From: Pseudaeromonas paramecii
GTDB taxonomy: Bacteria; Pseudomonadota; Gammaproteobacteria; Enterobacterales; Aeromonadaceae
DNA length: 64,000 nucleotides
Direction: 5' to 3'
NCBI RefSeq assembly: GCF_039540575.1
Contig: NZ_BAABFC010000017.1
Span: 62,001-126,000, forward strand
Shown: positions 23,318 through 32,564 of the stretch, piece by piece
Layout of the letters: every line of letters starts with the position of its first letter
How positions within the stretch are numbered: position 1 is the first letter of the stretch
Notes under the pieces: model-generated
What the model was told of the DNA's origin: nothing
What the model saw: only the letters and a program-made list of their open reading frames with translations
Database searches by the model: none
Position numbers and translations under genes: made by a program

Positions 23318-24013
23318 TTGGATATTTATTTTGTGCTTATGTCGCCAGCCCGAGCGGAAAACGTGGGGGCCGCGGCCCGTGCCATGAAAACCATGGGCTT
23401 TAGTCGGCTGCGGGTGGTCAACAGCCTGGTGCATCAGGAGGCGGCGGCTGGTTGGGTGGCCCACGGTGCCCAGGAGATACTTGCAGAAGCAGAGCATTTT
23501 GTGGATCTGCCCAGCGCCCTGGCAGACATGGATCTGGTGGTGGCTACCACGGCCCGTCGCCGGGGACATCAGCAGATCTACCTGACGGCCGATGAGCTCA
23601 AGGTGCAGTTGCAAGGCAAGCCGGATCTGCGACGGGTGGCCATCTTGTTCGGCTGTGAGGAGTCCGGCCTGTCCAACGAGCAGTTGGCCCAGGCGGATCT
23701 GGTCAGTTATCTGCCGCTCAAGGTGGATTACCCCTCCTTGAACCTGGGGCAGGCCATCATGTTGTATGCCTACGAGCTCAGCCGCCTTGCATTGCCCGTC
23801 ACGGCGCCAAGCGAAGTTATGCCGGCCGAGGCCCAGGTGCGGGCCCTGAAACAGCGAATTTGTGGATTATTTGGTGAGATAGACATTTCACCGGATGAAA
23901 AGCTGGCGCAGTGGGTGATATCAGGGGTTCCCTTGCTTAAGCAGCGGGATTTAAACCTTTTGCATCTGTTGTGCAAAGACCTGGAACGGGCCCTGAACCG
24001 GGGCGAAGGTTGA
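23318..24013 (+). CDS. yjtD: SpoU-family RNA methyltransferase YjtD
   Basis: SPOUT-fold tRNA/rRNA 2'-O-methyltransferase, TrmJ paralogue, 231 residues (E. coli YjtD 228). Family blocks are FVLMSPARAENVGAAARAMKTMGF (motif 1), LFGCEESGLSNEQLAQADLVSYLPL (motif 2) and YPSLNLGQAIMLYAYEL (motif 3, the knotted SAM site). The start is probably the TTG at 23318: it has GGGAGG at 5 bases and aligns with the E. coli start. The open frame reaches back to 23291, also a TTG. The target RNA is not known. It sits directly upstream of thrLABC, as in E. coli, and the thr promoter -35 overlaps its stop codon. Confidence 0.9.
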   Translation: MDIYFVLMSPARAENVGAAARAMKTMGFSRLRVVNSLVHQEAAAGWVAHGAQEILAEAEHFVDLPSALADMDLVVATTARRRGHQQIYLTADELKVQLQGKPDLRRVAILFGCEESGLSNEQLAQADLVSYLPLKVDYPSLNLGQAIMLYAYELSRLALPVTAPSEVMPAEAQVRALKQRICGLFGEIDISPDEKLAQWVISGVPLLKQRDLNLLHLLCKDLERALNRGEG

Positions 24014-24038
24014 CAGGGGCGGCCTCATCCGGTATTGC
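24010..24038 (+). promoter_or_regulatory. thr operon promoter
   Basis: A perfect -35 (TTGACA, 24010-24015) overlaps the yjtD stop codon and is spaced 17 bases from TATTGC (24033-24038). Transcription would begin about 25 bases before thrL. Confidence 0.65.
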
Positions 24039-24069
24039 TAAGCGCGTTTACCCACACAGGTTTTGTAAC

Positions 24070-24147
24070 ATGCTGTCTTTTGGTACCCGCATCACCACCA
24101 CCATTACTATTACCGGCACCACCTTGGGTGGTTTCGGGGCGGGCTGA
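24070..24147 (+). CDS. thrL: thr operon leader peptide ThrL
   Basis: A 25-residue leader ORF, too short for routine gene calling. Eight of its codons are threonine and three are isoleucine, clustered in RITTTITITGTT, followed by a glycine-rich end. Ribosome stalling at these codons when charged tRNA-Thr or tRNA-Ile is scarce would prevent the downstream terminator from forming. The terminator stem starts 29 bases after its stop. The position between yjtD and thrA matches E. coli. Confidence 0.93.
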   Translation: MLSFGTRITTTITITGTTLGGFGAG

Positions 24148-24176
24148 TGCACTGACAGTAGGTTCAGTAAATTTCA

Positions 24177-24208
24177 AAGGCCCGTACCCTACCAGGTACG
24201 GGCCTTTT
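24177..24208 (+). terminator. thr attenuator terminator
   Basis: A perfect 12-bp stem (AAGGCCCGTACC / GGTACGGGCCTT) with a 6-base loop is followed by TT then CG. It lies between thrL and thrA and ends about 20 bases before the thrA start, as expected of the attenuator. Confidence 0.93.
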
Positions 24209-24227
24209 CGTTACAGGGAGAGGTAGT

Positions 24228-26684
24228 ATGCGTGTTCTGAAGTTTGGAGGCTCATCGCTGGCGGATGCCGAGCGTTTCTTGCGGGTGGGCGACATCGTCG
24301 TCAACACCCAGCAGCAGGCCCAGGTGGCCCTGGTGCTGTCCGCGCCGGCCAAGGTGACCAATCACCTGGTGGCCCTGGCCGAGCAGACCGGGCAGGGTCT
24401 GGACGCCAGCGGTACCTTGGCGGAGATTGAAGGCATCTTCACCCGTCTGATTGCGGGGCTCAAGGCCAAGTATCCGGCGCTGGATGATGCGCAGCTCAAG
24501 GCCCGACTGGCCCAGGAGCTGGGTCAGGTGCGTCGCCTGATGGATGGCATACTGCTGCTGGGCCAGTGCCCGGATAACATCCAGGCCAAGATCCTGAGCC
24601 GCGGCGAGGCGCTCTCCATCGCCTGCATGGAGCAGTTGCTGAAGACCCGCGGTCATCATGTGGAGCTGATCAATCCGGTCAGCATGCTGCTGGCCGAAGG
24701 TGGCTTCCTCGAATCCCACGTCAACATCGATGTTTCTCGCGCCCGCTTCGCCGAGCAGGGCATCAAGCCCGATTGCATCTACCTGATGGCCGGCTTCACC
24801 GGCGGCAACGAACAGGGTGAGCTGGTGCTGCTGGGCCGCAACGGTTCCGATTACTCCGCCGCCGTACTGGCCGCCTGTGTGGATGCCGAATGTTGCGAGA
24901 TCTGGACCGATGTGGACGGTGTCTACAGCTGCGATCCGCGCCTGGTGCCGGATGCCGTGCTGCTTAAGCGCATGTCCTACAAGGAGGCCATGGAGCTCTC
25001 CTACTTTGGTGCCAAGGTGCTGCACCCCAGAACCATTGCCCCCATCGCCCGCTTCCATATCCCCTGCCTCATCAAGAACAGCTTCAACCCGCAAGGCGAG
25101 GGCACCCTGATCGGTCCCGAGCAGGACGACGAGTACCCGGTGAAGGGCATCTCCGATCTGGGTGGCATCTCTATGATCAACGTCAGCGGCCCGGGCATGA
25201 AGGGCATGGTGGGGCTGGCCGGACGCCTGTTCACCACCGTCTCCCGCGCCGGCGTCTCCGTGGTCCTCATCACCCAGTCCTCCTCCGAATACAGCATCAG
25301 CTTCTGTATTCACACCTATGATGCCGAGAAGGCACGCAAGGCGCTGGAGCAGGAGTTTGCCCTGGAGATGAAGGCCGGCATGCTGGAGCCCATCGAGATG
25401 CGCCACGACCTGGCCATCCTCTCCCTGGTGGGGGACGGCATGCGTACCCTGAAGGGCATCGCCGCCCGCTTCTTCACCTCCCTGGCTCAGGCGGCCATCA
25501 ATATCGTCGCCATCGCTCAGGGCTCCAGCGAGCGCTCCATCTCCGCCGTGGTGGCTAAACACAAGGTGGCCGAAGGTATCAAGGCCTGCCACCAGAACAT
25601 CTTCGGCAGCCAGCAGTTCATCGACATCATTCTGGTGGGCCTGGGTGGCGTCGGCGGTGCCTTGCTGGAGCAGATCCGTCGTCAGCAACCCGTGCTGGTG
25701 GAGCAGGGTATCGGTCTGCGGGTGGTGGGCCTGGCCAACTCCCGTCAGCTGCTGCTGAACAAGGACGGCATCGACCTGGCTCACTGGCGCGACGAGCTGG
25801 GTCAGGCCCAGCAAGCCTTCAGCCTGGAGGCGGTATGCAAGCTGGTGGAGGACAGTCACCTCATCAACCCGGTGATCGTGGACTGTACCTCCAATGAGGA
25901 GGTGGCCAGCCAGTATGCCGACTTCCTGGCGGCCGGTTTCCACGTGGTCACCCCCAACAAGAAGGCCAACACCAGCAGCCTGGCCTATTACCGCGAGCTG
26001 CGCCGTACGGCCCTCTTGACCCGCCGCAAGTTCCTCTATGAGACCAACGTGGGCGCCGGTCTGCCGGTTATCGAGAACCTGCAGAACCTGATCAAGGCCG
26101 GCGACAAGCTCAAGGCCTTTGCCGGCATCCTGTCCGGCTCCCTCTCCTTCATCTTCGGCAAGCTGGATGAGGGCTTGAGCTTCTCTGAGGCCACTCTGAT
26201 CGCCAAGGGCAACGGCTTCACCGAGCCGGATCCGCGGGATGATCTCAACGGCATGGACGTGGCGCGTAAGCTGCTGATCCTGGCCCGGGAGGCCGGCATG
26301 GCGCTGGATCTGTCCGACGTGCAGGTGGAGCAGGCGCTGCCGCCTGGTTTCGATGCCTCCGGCAGTGCCGAGGACTTCCTGGCGCGTCTGCCCGAAGCCG
26401 ATGCCTGGTTCCGCGAGCGTTGCGCCGAGGCCAAGGCCGAGGGTAAGGTACTGCGCTACGTCGGCACCATCGAAGACGGCCAATGCCGGGTGGCCATCAA
26501 GGCCGTGGATGGTAACGACCCCTTGTACAAGGTGAAGGACGGTGAGAACGCCCTGGCCTTCTTCTCCACCTATTATCAGCCGATCCCCCTGGTGCTGCGT
26601 GGCTACGGGGCCGGTACCGAAGTAACCGCTGCCGGTGTGTTCGCCGATCTGCTGCGGACCCTGAACTGGAAGCAGGAGGTTTAA
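24228..26684 (+). CDS. thrA: Bifunctional aspartokinase I / homoserine dehydrogenase I ThrA
   Basis: Catalyses the first and third steps from aspartate towards threonine. The 818 residues (E. coli 820) divide into an aspartokinase domain (MRVLKFGGSSLADAE; LLGRNGSDYSAAVLAA), paired ACT regulatory domains (about 310-460), and a homoserine dehydrogenase domain starting near FIDIILVGLGGVGGALLEQI. The dehydrogenase part continues with NKKANTSSLAYYRELR and the catalytic NGMDVARKLLILARE region. Threonine feedback inhibition through the ACT domains is known for the family. The start has GGGAGAGG. thrB begins 3 bases after the stop. Confidence 0.98.
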   Translation: MRVLKFGGSSLADAERFLRVGDIVVNTQQQAQVALVLSAPAKVTNHLVALAEQTGQGLDASGTLAEIEGIFTRLIAGLKAKYPALDDAQLKARLAQELGQVRRLMDGILLLGQCPDNIQAKILSRGEALSIACMEQLLKTRGHHVELINPVSMLLAEGGFLESHVNIDVSRARFAEQGIKPDCIYLMAGFTGGNEQGELVLLGRNGSDYSAAVLAACVDAECCEIWTDVDGVYSCDPRLVPDAVLLKRMSYKEAMELSYFGAKVLHPRTIAPIARFHIPCLIKNSFNPQGEGTLIGPEQDDEYPVKGISDLGGISMINVSGPGMKGMVGLAGRLFTTVSRAGVSVVLITQSSSEYSISFCIHTYDAEKARKALEQEFALEMKAGMLEPIEMRHDLAILSLVGDGMRTLKGIAARFFTSLAQAAINIVAIAQGSSERSISAVVAKHKVAEGIKACHQNIFGSQQFIDIILVGLGGVGGALLEQIRRQQPVLVEQGIGLRVVGLANSRQLLLNKDGIDLAHWRDELGQAQQAFSLEAVCKLVEDSHLINPVIVDCTSNEEVASQYADFLAAGFHVVTPNKKANTSSLAYYRELRRTALLTRRKFLYETNVGAGLPVIENLQNLIKAGDKLKAFAGILSGSLSFIFGKLDEGLSFSEATLIAKGNGFTEPDPRDDLNGMDVARKLLILAREAGMALDLSDVQVEQALPPGFDASGSAEDFLARLPEADAWFRERCAEAKAEGKVLRYVGTIEDGQCRVAIKAVDGNDPLYKVKDGENALAFFSTYYQPIPLVLRGYGAGTEVTAAGVFADLLRTLNWKQEV

Positions 26685-26687
26685 GCC

Positions 26688-27644
26688 ATGACAGTGGTGG
26701 CATACGCACCCGCCTCAATCGGCAACGTAAGCGTCGGTTTTGACGTACTGGGCGCCGCGCTGGCGCCCATCGACGGCACCCTGCTGGGTGACCGGGTAGA
26801 AGTCAGCGCCGCTGAGCAGGCGTTCTCTTTGGGCTGCCAGGGGCGGTTCGCCCACAAGCTGCCTGCCGAGGCAGACAAGAATATCGTCTATGCCTGCTAC
26901 CAAGGCTATGGCGAGGCCCTGCGCAAGAAGGGGCTGAGTATCAAGCCGCTGCACATGGTGCTGGAGAAGAACCTGCCCATCGGCTCCGGCCTGGGCTCCA
27001 GCGCCTCCAGCATAGTGGCCGCTCTGGAAGCGCTGAACGCCTTTCATGACTACGCTCTCGACAAGGATGAGCAACTGCTGCTGATGGGCGAGCTGGAAGG
27101 CCGCATCTCCGGCTCAGTCCATTATGACAACGTGGCGCCCTGCTACCTGGGTGGCATCCAGCTGATGGTGGAGGAGGCGGGTATCATCAGCCAGTCCATC
27201 CCGGCGTTTGAACACTGGTACTGGGTGGTTTGCTACCCGGGGATCAGCATCAGCACCGCCGAGGCCCGCGCCATTCTGCCGGCCCAATACCGCCGCAGCG
27301 ACTGCCTGACCTACGGTCGTCGCCTGGCCGCCTTCGTCCATGCCAGTCACAGCGGTCAGGAGGCCCTGGCCGCCGCCGTGCTCAAGGATGTGATCGCCGA
27401 ACCCTATCGTCAGGCGTTGATCCCGGGCTTTGCCCAGGTGCGCCAGCACGCCGAACTCTCCGGCGCCCTGGCCACCGGTATCTCAGGCTCTGGCCCCACC
27501 GTCTTCGTGGCCATGACCGACAAGCAGCAGGCGCTGCGCATGAAGGAGTGGATGGAGCAGCACTTCATCCAGAATCAAGATGGTTTCTGCCATGTCTGTC
27601 ATATCGACACCCAAGGCACCCAGGTAACAGGACAAGGATTATGA
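26688..27644 (+). CDS. thrB: Homoserine kinase ThrB
   Basis: GHMP-family kinase that phosphorylates homoserine with ATP. The 318 residues include the N-terminal APASIGNVSVGFDVLGAAL, the glycine-rich ATP loop LPIGSGLGSSASSIVAALEALN and the C-terminal GISGSGPTVFVAM. The ATG follows the thrA stop by 3 bases, and the stop overlaps the thrC start by 4 bases (ATGA), so the operon is translationally coupled. Confidence 0.97.
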   Translation: MTVVAYAPASIGNVSVGFDVLGAALAPIDGTLLGDRVEVSAAEQAFSLGCQGRFAHKLPAEADKNIVYACYQGYGEALRKKGLSIKPLHMVLEKNLPIGSGLGSSASSIVAALEALNAFHDYALDKDEQLLLMGELEGRISGSVHYDNVAPCYLGGIQLMVEEAGIISQSIPAFEHWYWVVCYPGISISTAEARAILPAQYRRSDCLTYGRRLAAFVHASHSGQEALAAAVLKDVIAEPYRQALIPGFAQVRQHAELSGALATGISGSGPTVFVAMTDKQQALRMKEWMEQHFIQNQDGFCHVCHIDTQGTQVTGQGL

Positions 27645-28918
27645 AGTTATACAACATCAAGGACCATACCGAGCAGGTGAGCTTTGCCCAGGCGGTGAAG
27701 CAGGGTTTGGGTCGCGGGCAGGGGCTCTTCTTCCCCGAGCAAATCCAGCCCTTCGCCGACATCCATGGCTTGCTGGAGAAACCCTTCGTCGAGCGCTCGG
27801 TGGAGATCCTCCATCACCTGATCGGCGATGAGCTGACCAAGGCGCAGCTGGCCCAACTGGTACAGACGGCGTTTGTCTTCCCAGCACCCTTGGTGAAGGT
27901 GAGTGACAACCAGTATGCCCTAGAGCTGTTCCATGGTCCGACCCTGGCCTTCAAGGACTTCGGTGGCCGCTTCATGGCCCAGTGCCTGACCGCCTTCAGC
28001 CAAGGCGAGAAGATCACCATTCTCACCGCCACCTCCGGCGATACCGGGGCTGCGGTGGCACATGCCTTCTATGGCCTGCCCAACATCGAGGTGGTGATCC
28101 TCTATCCCAAGGGCAAGATCAGCCCGCTGCAGGAGAAACTGTTCTGCACCCTGGGCGGCAACATCCGCACCGTGGCGGTGGACGGCGCCTTCGATGACTG
28201 CCAGGCCCTGGTGAAACAGGCCTTCGATGACGAGGAGCTCAAGGCGGCCATCGGCCTCAACTCCGCTAACTCCATCAACATCAGCCGACTGCTGGCCCAG
28301 GTCTGCTACTACTTCGAGGCGGTGGCCGAGCTGCCGCTGGAGCAGCGTGCCGAGGCGGTGATCGCCGTGCCGTCCGGCAACTTCGGTAACCTGACCGCAG
28401 GTCTGATTGCCAAGGCCCTGGGGCTGCCGGTGAAGCGCTTTGTGGTGGCCACCAACGCCAACGATACGGTGCCGCGTTACCTGGCCGCCGGTCAGTGGGA
28501 TCCCAAGACCACGGTGGCTACTCTGTCCAACGCCATGGATGTCAGCCGTCCCAACAATTGGCCGCGGGTGGAAGAGCTGTTCAAGGTCAAGGGCTGGTCC
28601 CTGTCCGAACTGGGCTATGGTGCCCGTGATGATGTGCAGACCGAGGACGCCCTCAAGCGTCTGCATGCCCAGGGTTACCTGTGCGAACCCCATGGCGCCA
28701 TCGCCTGGGATGTGCTGCAGGCTCAGCTGAGTGACGAGGAAGTGGGTATCTTCCTGTGCACCGCCCATCCTGCCAAGTTCCAGGAAAGCGTGGAGCGGAT
28801 CCTGGATCTCAAGCTGGAGTTGCCGGCCCCGCTGGCCGAGCGTGCGGATCTGCCGCTGCTCTCCGACAACCTGCCGGTGGACTTTGCCGCCATGCGCCAG
28901 TACCTGCTCAAGGCCTAA
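27641..28918 (+). CDS. thrC: Threonine synthase ThrC
   Basis: PLP enzyme converting O-phosphohomoserine to threonine, the last step of the pathway. The length is 425 residues (E. coli 428). The PLP lysine is K105 in HGPTLAFKDFGGR, and the phosphate-binding loop is TATSGDTGAAVAHAF. The open frame extends far upstream inside thrB; the ATG at 27641 overlaps the thrB stop and matches the family start MKLYNIKD. It is last in the operon and followed by a strong terminator. Confidence 0.97.
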   Translation: MKLYNIKDHTEQVSFAQAVKQGLGRGQGLFFPEQIQPFADIHGLLEKPFVERSVEILHHLIGDELTKAQLAQLVQTAFVFPAPLVKVSDNQYALELFHGPTLAFKDFGGRFMAQCLTAFSQGEKITILTATSGDTGAAVAHAFYGLPNIEVVILYPKGKISPLQEKLFCTLGGNIRTVAVDGAFDDCQALVKQAFDDEELKAAIGLNSANSINISRLLAQVCYYFEAVAELPLEQRAEAVIAVPSGNFGNLTAGLIAKALGLPVKRFVVATNANDTVPRYLAAGQWDPKTTVATLSNAMDVSRPNNWPRVEELFKVKGWSLSELGYGARDDVQTEDALKRLHAQGYLCEPHGAIAWDVLQAQLSDEEVGIFLCTAHPAKFQESVERILDLKLELPAPLAERADLPLLSDNLPVDFAAMRQYLLKA

Positions 28919-28937
28919 GCCTGAAGAGGTAGACCCA

Positions 28938-28967
28938 AACGCCGCTCTAATGAGCGGCGTTTTATTT
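28938..28967 (+). terminator. Terminator of thrLABC
   Basis: A perfect 10-bp stem (AACGCCGCTC / GAGCGGCGTT) with a TAAT loop and TTATTTT tail, about 20 bases past thrC. Confidence 0.95.
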
Positions 28968-29033
28968 TGGATAGTGGTTCCATTCGGTGGCCTTTGCTAC
29001 CCTAGCCAGACTCTTCGTCGTTGAGATTTGCTT

Positions 29034-29903
29034 ATGAGTCATGTTCTTAATGATTTGCTCTCCCTGTTGGCCCTGGAGCCCATCGAAGCGGGCCATTTTC
29101 GCGGCCAGAGCCAGGATTTGGGCTTTGGTGCAGTGTTCGGGGGCCAGGTGATGGGGCAGGCTCTCTCAGCTGCCCATCAAACCGTGGAGTCGGATCGCAG
29201 TGTTCACTCGCTGCATTGCTATTTCTTGCGGCCCGGTGATGTGCGGCAGCCCATCCTTTACGAGGTGGAGCAGATCCGCGACGGACAGACGGTTTCCACC
29301 CGGCGGGTGCAGGCCATTCAGCATGGCAAGCCGATCTTCTACCTCACCGCCTCGTTTCAGGTGGAGGAACCGGGGTTGGAGCATCAGGCACCCATGCCCC
29401 AGGTGGCGGGACCGGAGGGGCTTACCTCAGAGCTGGAGTGGATCCATGCCCTGAAGGCGCATATTCCCGATGCACTGCATGACAAGTTCCTGTCCGAAAA
29501 GCCCATCGAGATGCGCCCCGTGACCTTCATCAACCCGCTCAAGGCGGCACCCTGCGAGGCCAAGCGCTACGTCTGGTTCAAGGCCAACGGCCAGATGCCG
29601 GATGTGTCGGCGGTGCATCGCTATTTGCTGGCCTATGCGTCGGATTTCAATTTCCTACCGACGGCGCTACAACCCCACGGGCTGAGCTTCTTCACGCCCG
29701 GTTTGCAGGTGGCGACCATAGATCATGCCATGTGGTTTCATCGCGATTTTCGGCTGGACGACTGGTTGTTGTACGCGGTGGAGTGTCCCACCACCAGTGG
29801 TGGGCGCGGGTTGGTGCGGGGCCAGTTCTTCACGCAGGATGGGCGCTTGGTGGCTTCGACCATCCAGGAGGGCGTGGTGCGACAGCGGCCGTTGGGCGCC
29901 TGA
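29034..29903 (+). CDS. tesB: Acyl-CoA thioesterase II TesB
   Basis: Hydrolyses medium- and long-chain acyl-CoA to free fatty acid and CoA in the cytoplasm. Double-hotdog protein of 289 residues (E. coli 286). Blocks FRGQSQDLGFGAVFGGQVMGQAL, SLHCYFLRPGDVRQPILYEVE, LAYASDFNFLPTALQPHG and IDHAMWFHRDFRLDDWLLYAVE follow E. coli TesB closely, including the catalytic aspartate in YASDFNFL. An in-frame TTG two codons upstream is an alternative start. The Shine-Dalgarno is weak. It is convergent with crr across a shared terminator. Confidence 0.95.
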   Translation: MSHVLNDLLSLLALEPIEAGHFRGQSQDLGFGAVFGGQVMGQALSAAHQTVESDRSVHSLHCYFLRPGDVRQPILYEVEQIRDGQTVSTRRVQAIQHGKPIFYLTASFQVEEPGLEHQAPMPQVAGPEGLTSELEWIHALKAHIPDALHDKFLSEKPIEMRPVTFINPLKAAPCEAKRYVWFKANGQMPDVSAVHRYLLAYASDFNFLPTALQPHGLSFFTPGLQVATIDHAMWFHRDFRLDDWLLYAVECPTTSGGRGLVRGQFFTQDGRLVASTIQEGVVRQRPLGA

Positions 29904-29920
29904 ACCGGGCGGCAGGCAAT

Positions 29921-29951
29921 AAAAAAGCTCGCCGATCGGCGAGCTTTTTTT
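29921..29951. terminator. Bidirectional terminator between tesB and crr
   Basis: A 30-base perfect palindrome centred at 29935/29936 has GCTCGCC arms flanked by A6 and T6-7, so it can end both the tesB and the ptsHI-crr transcripts. Confidence 0.95.
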
Positions 29952-29964
29952 ATCGAAGCTGGGC

Positions 29965-30474
29965 TTACTTCTTGATACGCATAACCGGGGTTTCACCCAC
30001 GGTGACCGCGCCGCTCAGCTTGGTCAGGACCTTGATGTCATCCATGTTGGAGATGACCACCGGAGTCAGGGTGGACTTAGCCTTGGCTTCCAGCACCGCC
30101 AGATCGAACTCGATGATGGTGTCGCCCTTCTTCACTTGCTGGCCTTCGGCCGCGATGCGAGTGAAACCTTCGCCCTTGAGCTCAACGGTATCGATACCGA
30201 AGTGTACAAACAGCTCGATACCGGTATCAGACTCGATAGAGAAGGCGTGGTTGGTTTCGAAAATCTTGCCGATGGTGCCGTCGCAGGGGGCAACCATCTT
30301 GTTGCCGGCCGGCTTGATGGCGATGCCATCGCCCACGATCTTCTCGGCAAACACCACATCCGGTACGTCTTCGATCGGTACGATCTCGCCAGACAGAGGT
30401 GCGAAGATTTCGATGCCGCCGTTATCACTGCTATCGTCGGACACCAGTTTTTTCAGTTTGTCGAACAAACCCAT
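29965..30474 (-). CDS. crr: PTS glucose-specific EIIA component Crr
   Basis: Phosphocarrier that passes phosphate from HPr to the glucose permease and controls adenylate cyclase and inducer exclusion. The 169 residues match E. coli in length. The active histidine is H91 in ELFVHFGIDT, with partner H76 in FETNHAFS. The amphipathic N-terminus MGLFDKLKKLV is retained. It is last in the ptsH-ptsI-crr operon, 46 bases after ptsI. Confidence 0.97.
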   Translation of the reverse strand: MGLFDKLKKLVSDDSSDNGGIEIFAPLSGEIVPIEDVPDVVFAEKIVGDGIAIKPAGNKMVAPCDGTIGKIFETNHAFSIESDTGIELFVHFGIDTVELKGEGFTRIAAEGQQVKKGDTIIEFDLAVLEAKAKSTLTPVVISNMDDIKVLTKLSGAVTVGETPVMRIKK

Positions 30475-30520
30475 GGCTTTTGCTCCTGAGAGTTGTTTTT
30501 TAGCTGTTTATCCGCAGATA

Positions 30521-32248
30521 TTAACAGACAGCCTTACGCTTAACAAAGTTGTCAATCACGGCTTCTACTTCCGCGATGGTGGCACTGGCCAGCGCCTGTT
30601 CGGCCATGGCCTTCACCTCAGCATAGTTGCTGCTGCGGATGATCTGCTTGACGCGCGGGATTGACATGGCACTCATGGAGAATTCGTCCAGCCCCATGCC
30701 CAGCAGCAGCAGGGTTGCTCTGTCATCGCCTGCCAGCTCGCCACACATGCCGGTCCACTTGCCTTGGGCATGGGAGGCATCGATGACCTGCTTGATCAGG
30801 TTCAGAACAGACGGCGACAGGGGGTTGTACAGGCCGGAGATCAGCTCGTTACCACGGTCTACAGCCAGGGTGTACTGGGTCAGGTCGTTGGTGCCGATGG
30901 AGAAGAAGTCCGCTTCTTTGGCCAGGTGATTGGCGATGATGGCAGCCGCGGGGGTTTCAATCATCACGCCCACTTCGATGTTCTCATCGAAGGCATGGCC
31001 TTGAGTGCGCAGCTCTTCCTTCAGCTCGGCGATCTCCTGCTTCAGGGCGCGGAGTTCTTCCACAGAGATGATCATGGGGAACATGATGCGCAGCTTGCCA
31101 TAGGCGGAAGCGCGCAAAATGGCCCGCAGCTGGGTGTGCATGATGTCCTTGCGGTCAAAGAAGATCCGCACGGCACGCCAGCCCAGGAAGGGGTTCATCT
31201 CCTTGGGGAACTTCATGTAAGGCAGTTCCTTGTCACCACCTATGTCCATGGTACGGACAATGATGGGGTGATCCGGCATGGATTCAGCCACTTCCTTATA
31301 GGCCTGATACTGCTCCTCTTCGGAGGGCAGGGCATCACGGTCCATGAACAGGAATTCGGTACGGTACAGACCAACACCTTCGGCGCCATTGCGATGGGCG
31401 CCATCCATGTCCTTGATGGTCCCAATGTTGGAGCACACTTCAACTCGGTGACCATCCAAAGTCACGGCTGGCAGCTCACGCAGCTTGGCCAGTTCCGCCT
31501 TTTCATCCTGGTACTTTTGCTGGGCAGACTGCAGCTTGGCCAGCTCTTCCTCGGACGGGTTGATGTACACCTTGTTGTGCAGAGCGTCCAGCACCAGGAA
31601 ATCCCCGGTTTTGACCAGCTCGGTCACATTGTTGGTGCCCACGATGGCCGGCAATTCCAGGGAGCGCGCCATGATGGAGGTGTGAGAGGTACGACCGCCG
31701 ATGTCGGTAACGAAACCACGTACATAGTTGAGGTTGATCTGGGCGGTCTCAGAAGGTGTCAGATCCTTGGCTACCAGGATGACTTCTTCATCAATGGTGC
31801 TGAGGTTGACGATATCCATGCCCAGGGCATTCTTAACCAGACGCGTACCGATATCACGGAAGTCGGTGGCCCGCTCACGCAGATAGGGATCATCCAGCTC
31901 AGCCATCATGGCTGCGTACTGCTCGATCACTTGGTGAATGGCCTTGTCAGCGCTGACCAGTTCATCCCGGATCAGGGACAGGATGTCGCCTTCCAGCTCT
32001 TCATCTTCGAGCAACATGATGTGCCCTTCGAAGATGGCTTCCTTCTCTTCACCGAAGGTTTTGCCAGCCATCTCTTTGATGGCATGCAGTTGCTGGGAGG
32101 ATTTAGTGCGGGCATCGTAGAAACGCGCCACTTCACCGTCGACTTGCGCCGCAGTGATAGGGGTTTGGTTGATAACGATTTCATCTTCTTTCAGAAGAAG
32201 GGCCTTCGCAAATGCGATGCCTGGCGATGCCAAGATACCAGTGATCAT
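30521..32248 (-). CDS. ptsI: PEP-protein phosphotransferase (enzyme I) PtsI
   Basis: Takes phosphate from PEP and hands it to HPr, starting the PTS relay. The 575 residues match E. coli in length. The N-terminal domain carries the active histidine H189 in GGRTSHTSIMAR. The C-terminal PEP-binding barrel carries GLYRTEFLFMDR, VRTMDIGGDKELPY and the GMCGELAGD cysteine block. It is the middle gene of ptsHI-crr, 58 bases after ptsH. Confidence 0.98.
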   Translation of the reverse strand: MITGILASPGIAFAKALLLKEDEIVINQTPITAAQVDGEVARFYDARTKSSQQLHAIKEMAGKTFGEEKEAIFEGHIMLLEDEELEGDILSLIRDELVSADKAIHQVIEQYAAMMAELDDPYLRERATDFRDIGTRLVKNALGMDIVNLSTIDEEVILVAKDLTPSETAQINLNYVRGFVTDIGGRTSHTSIMARSLELPAIVGTNNVTELVKTGDFLVLDALHNKVYINPSEEELAKLQSAQQKYQDEKAELAKLRELPAVTLDGHRVEVCSNIGTIKDMDGAHRNGAEGVGLYRTEFLFMDRDALPSEEEQYQAYKEVAESMPDHPIIVRTMDIGGDKELPYMKFPKEMNPFLGWRAVRIFFDRKDIMHTQLRAILRASAYGKLRIMFPMIISVEELRALKQEIAELKEELRTQGHAFDENIEVGVMIETPAAAIIANHLAKEADFFSIGTNDLTQYTLAVDRGNELISGLYNPLSPSVLNLIKQVIDASHAQGKWTGMCGELAGDDRATLLLLGMGLDEFSMSAMSIPRVKQIIRSSNYAEVKAMAEQALASATIAEVEAVIDNFVKRKAVC

Positions 32249-32306
32249 AGCCGTACCTGCTAGATTGAGAACAACGACAAAGGACGAGATAAAGGAAGAG
32301 CTGGAA

Positions 32307-32564
32307 TTATTCCAGCTCAGCCATCAGGGCAACCAGTTTTTCAACGGCTTTCTGGGCGTCGGGGCCGTCAGCCTGGATGGTCACGTTGGTACCCTTGGTC
32401 AGCCCCAGGGTCTGCAGCTTGAACAGGCTCTTGGCGCTAGCAGACTTGCCGCCGCTGATGACATTGATGTCGCTTTGAAACTCTTTGGCTTCCTTGACGA
32501 ACTGGGCAGCCGGACGAGTGTGGAGACCGTTTTCAGCAGTAATGACGACAGATTTCTCAAACAT
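32307..32564 (-). CDS. ptsH: Phosphocarrier protein HPr
   Basis: Small PTS phosphocarrier of 85 residues. The phosphorylated H15 lies in ENGLHTRPAAQFVKEA, and the GGKSASAKSLFKLQTLGL segment contains the family serine at position 46. The frame is open upstream to 32738, but MFEKSVVITAENGLH is the family start. As in E. coli it lies downstream of cysK on the same strand, separated by a terminator and a 378-base promoter region. Confidence 0.97.
   Translation of the reverse strand: MFEKSVVITAENGLHTRPAAQFVKEAKEFQSDINVISGGKSASAKSLFKLQTLGLTKGTNVTIQADGPDAQKAVEKLVALMAELE

Noticed and set aside
24252..26483. 743-residue minus-strand ORF opposite thrA
   Set aside because: Mirror frame of thrA with no recognisable motif or ribosome site.
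30764..32263. 499-residue plus-strand ORF opposite ptsI
   Set aside because: Antisense frame of a highly conserved PTS gene; composition is not protein-like.
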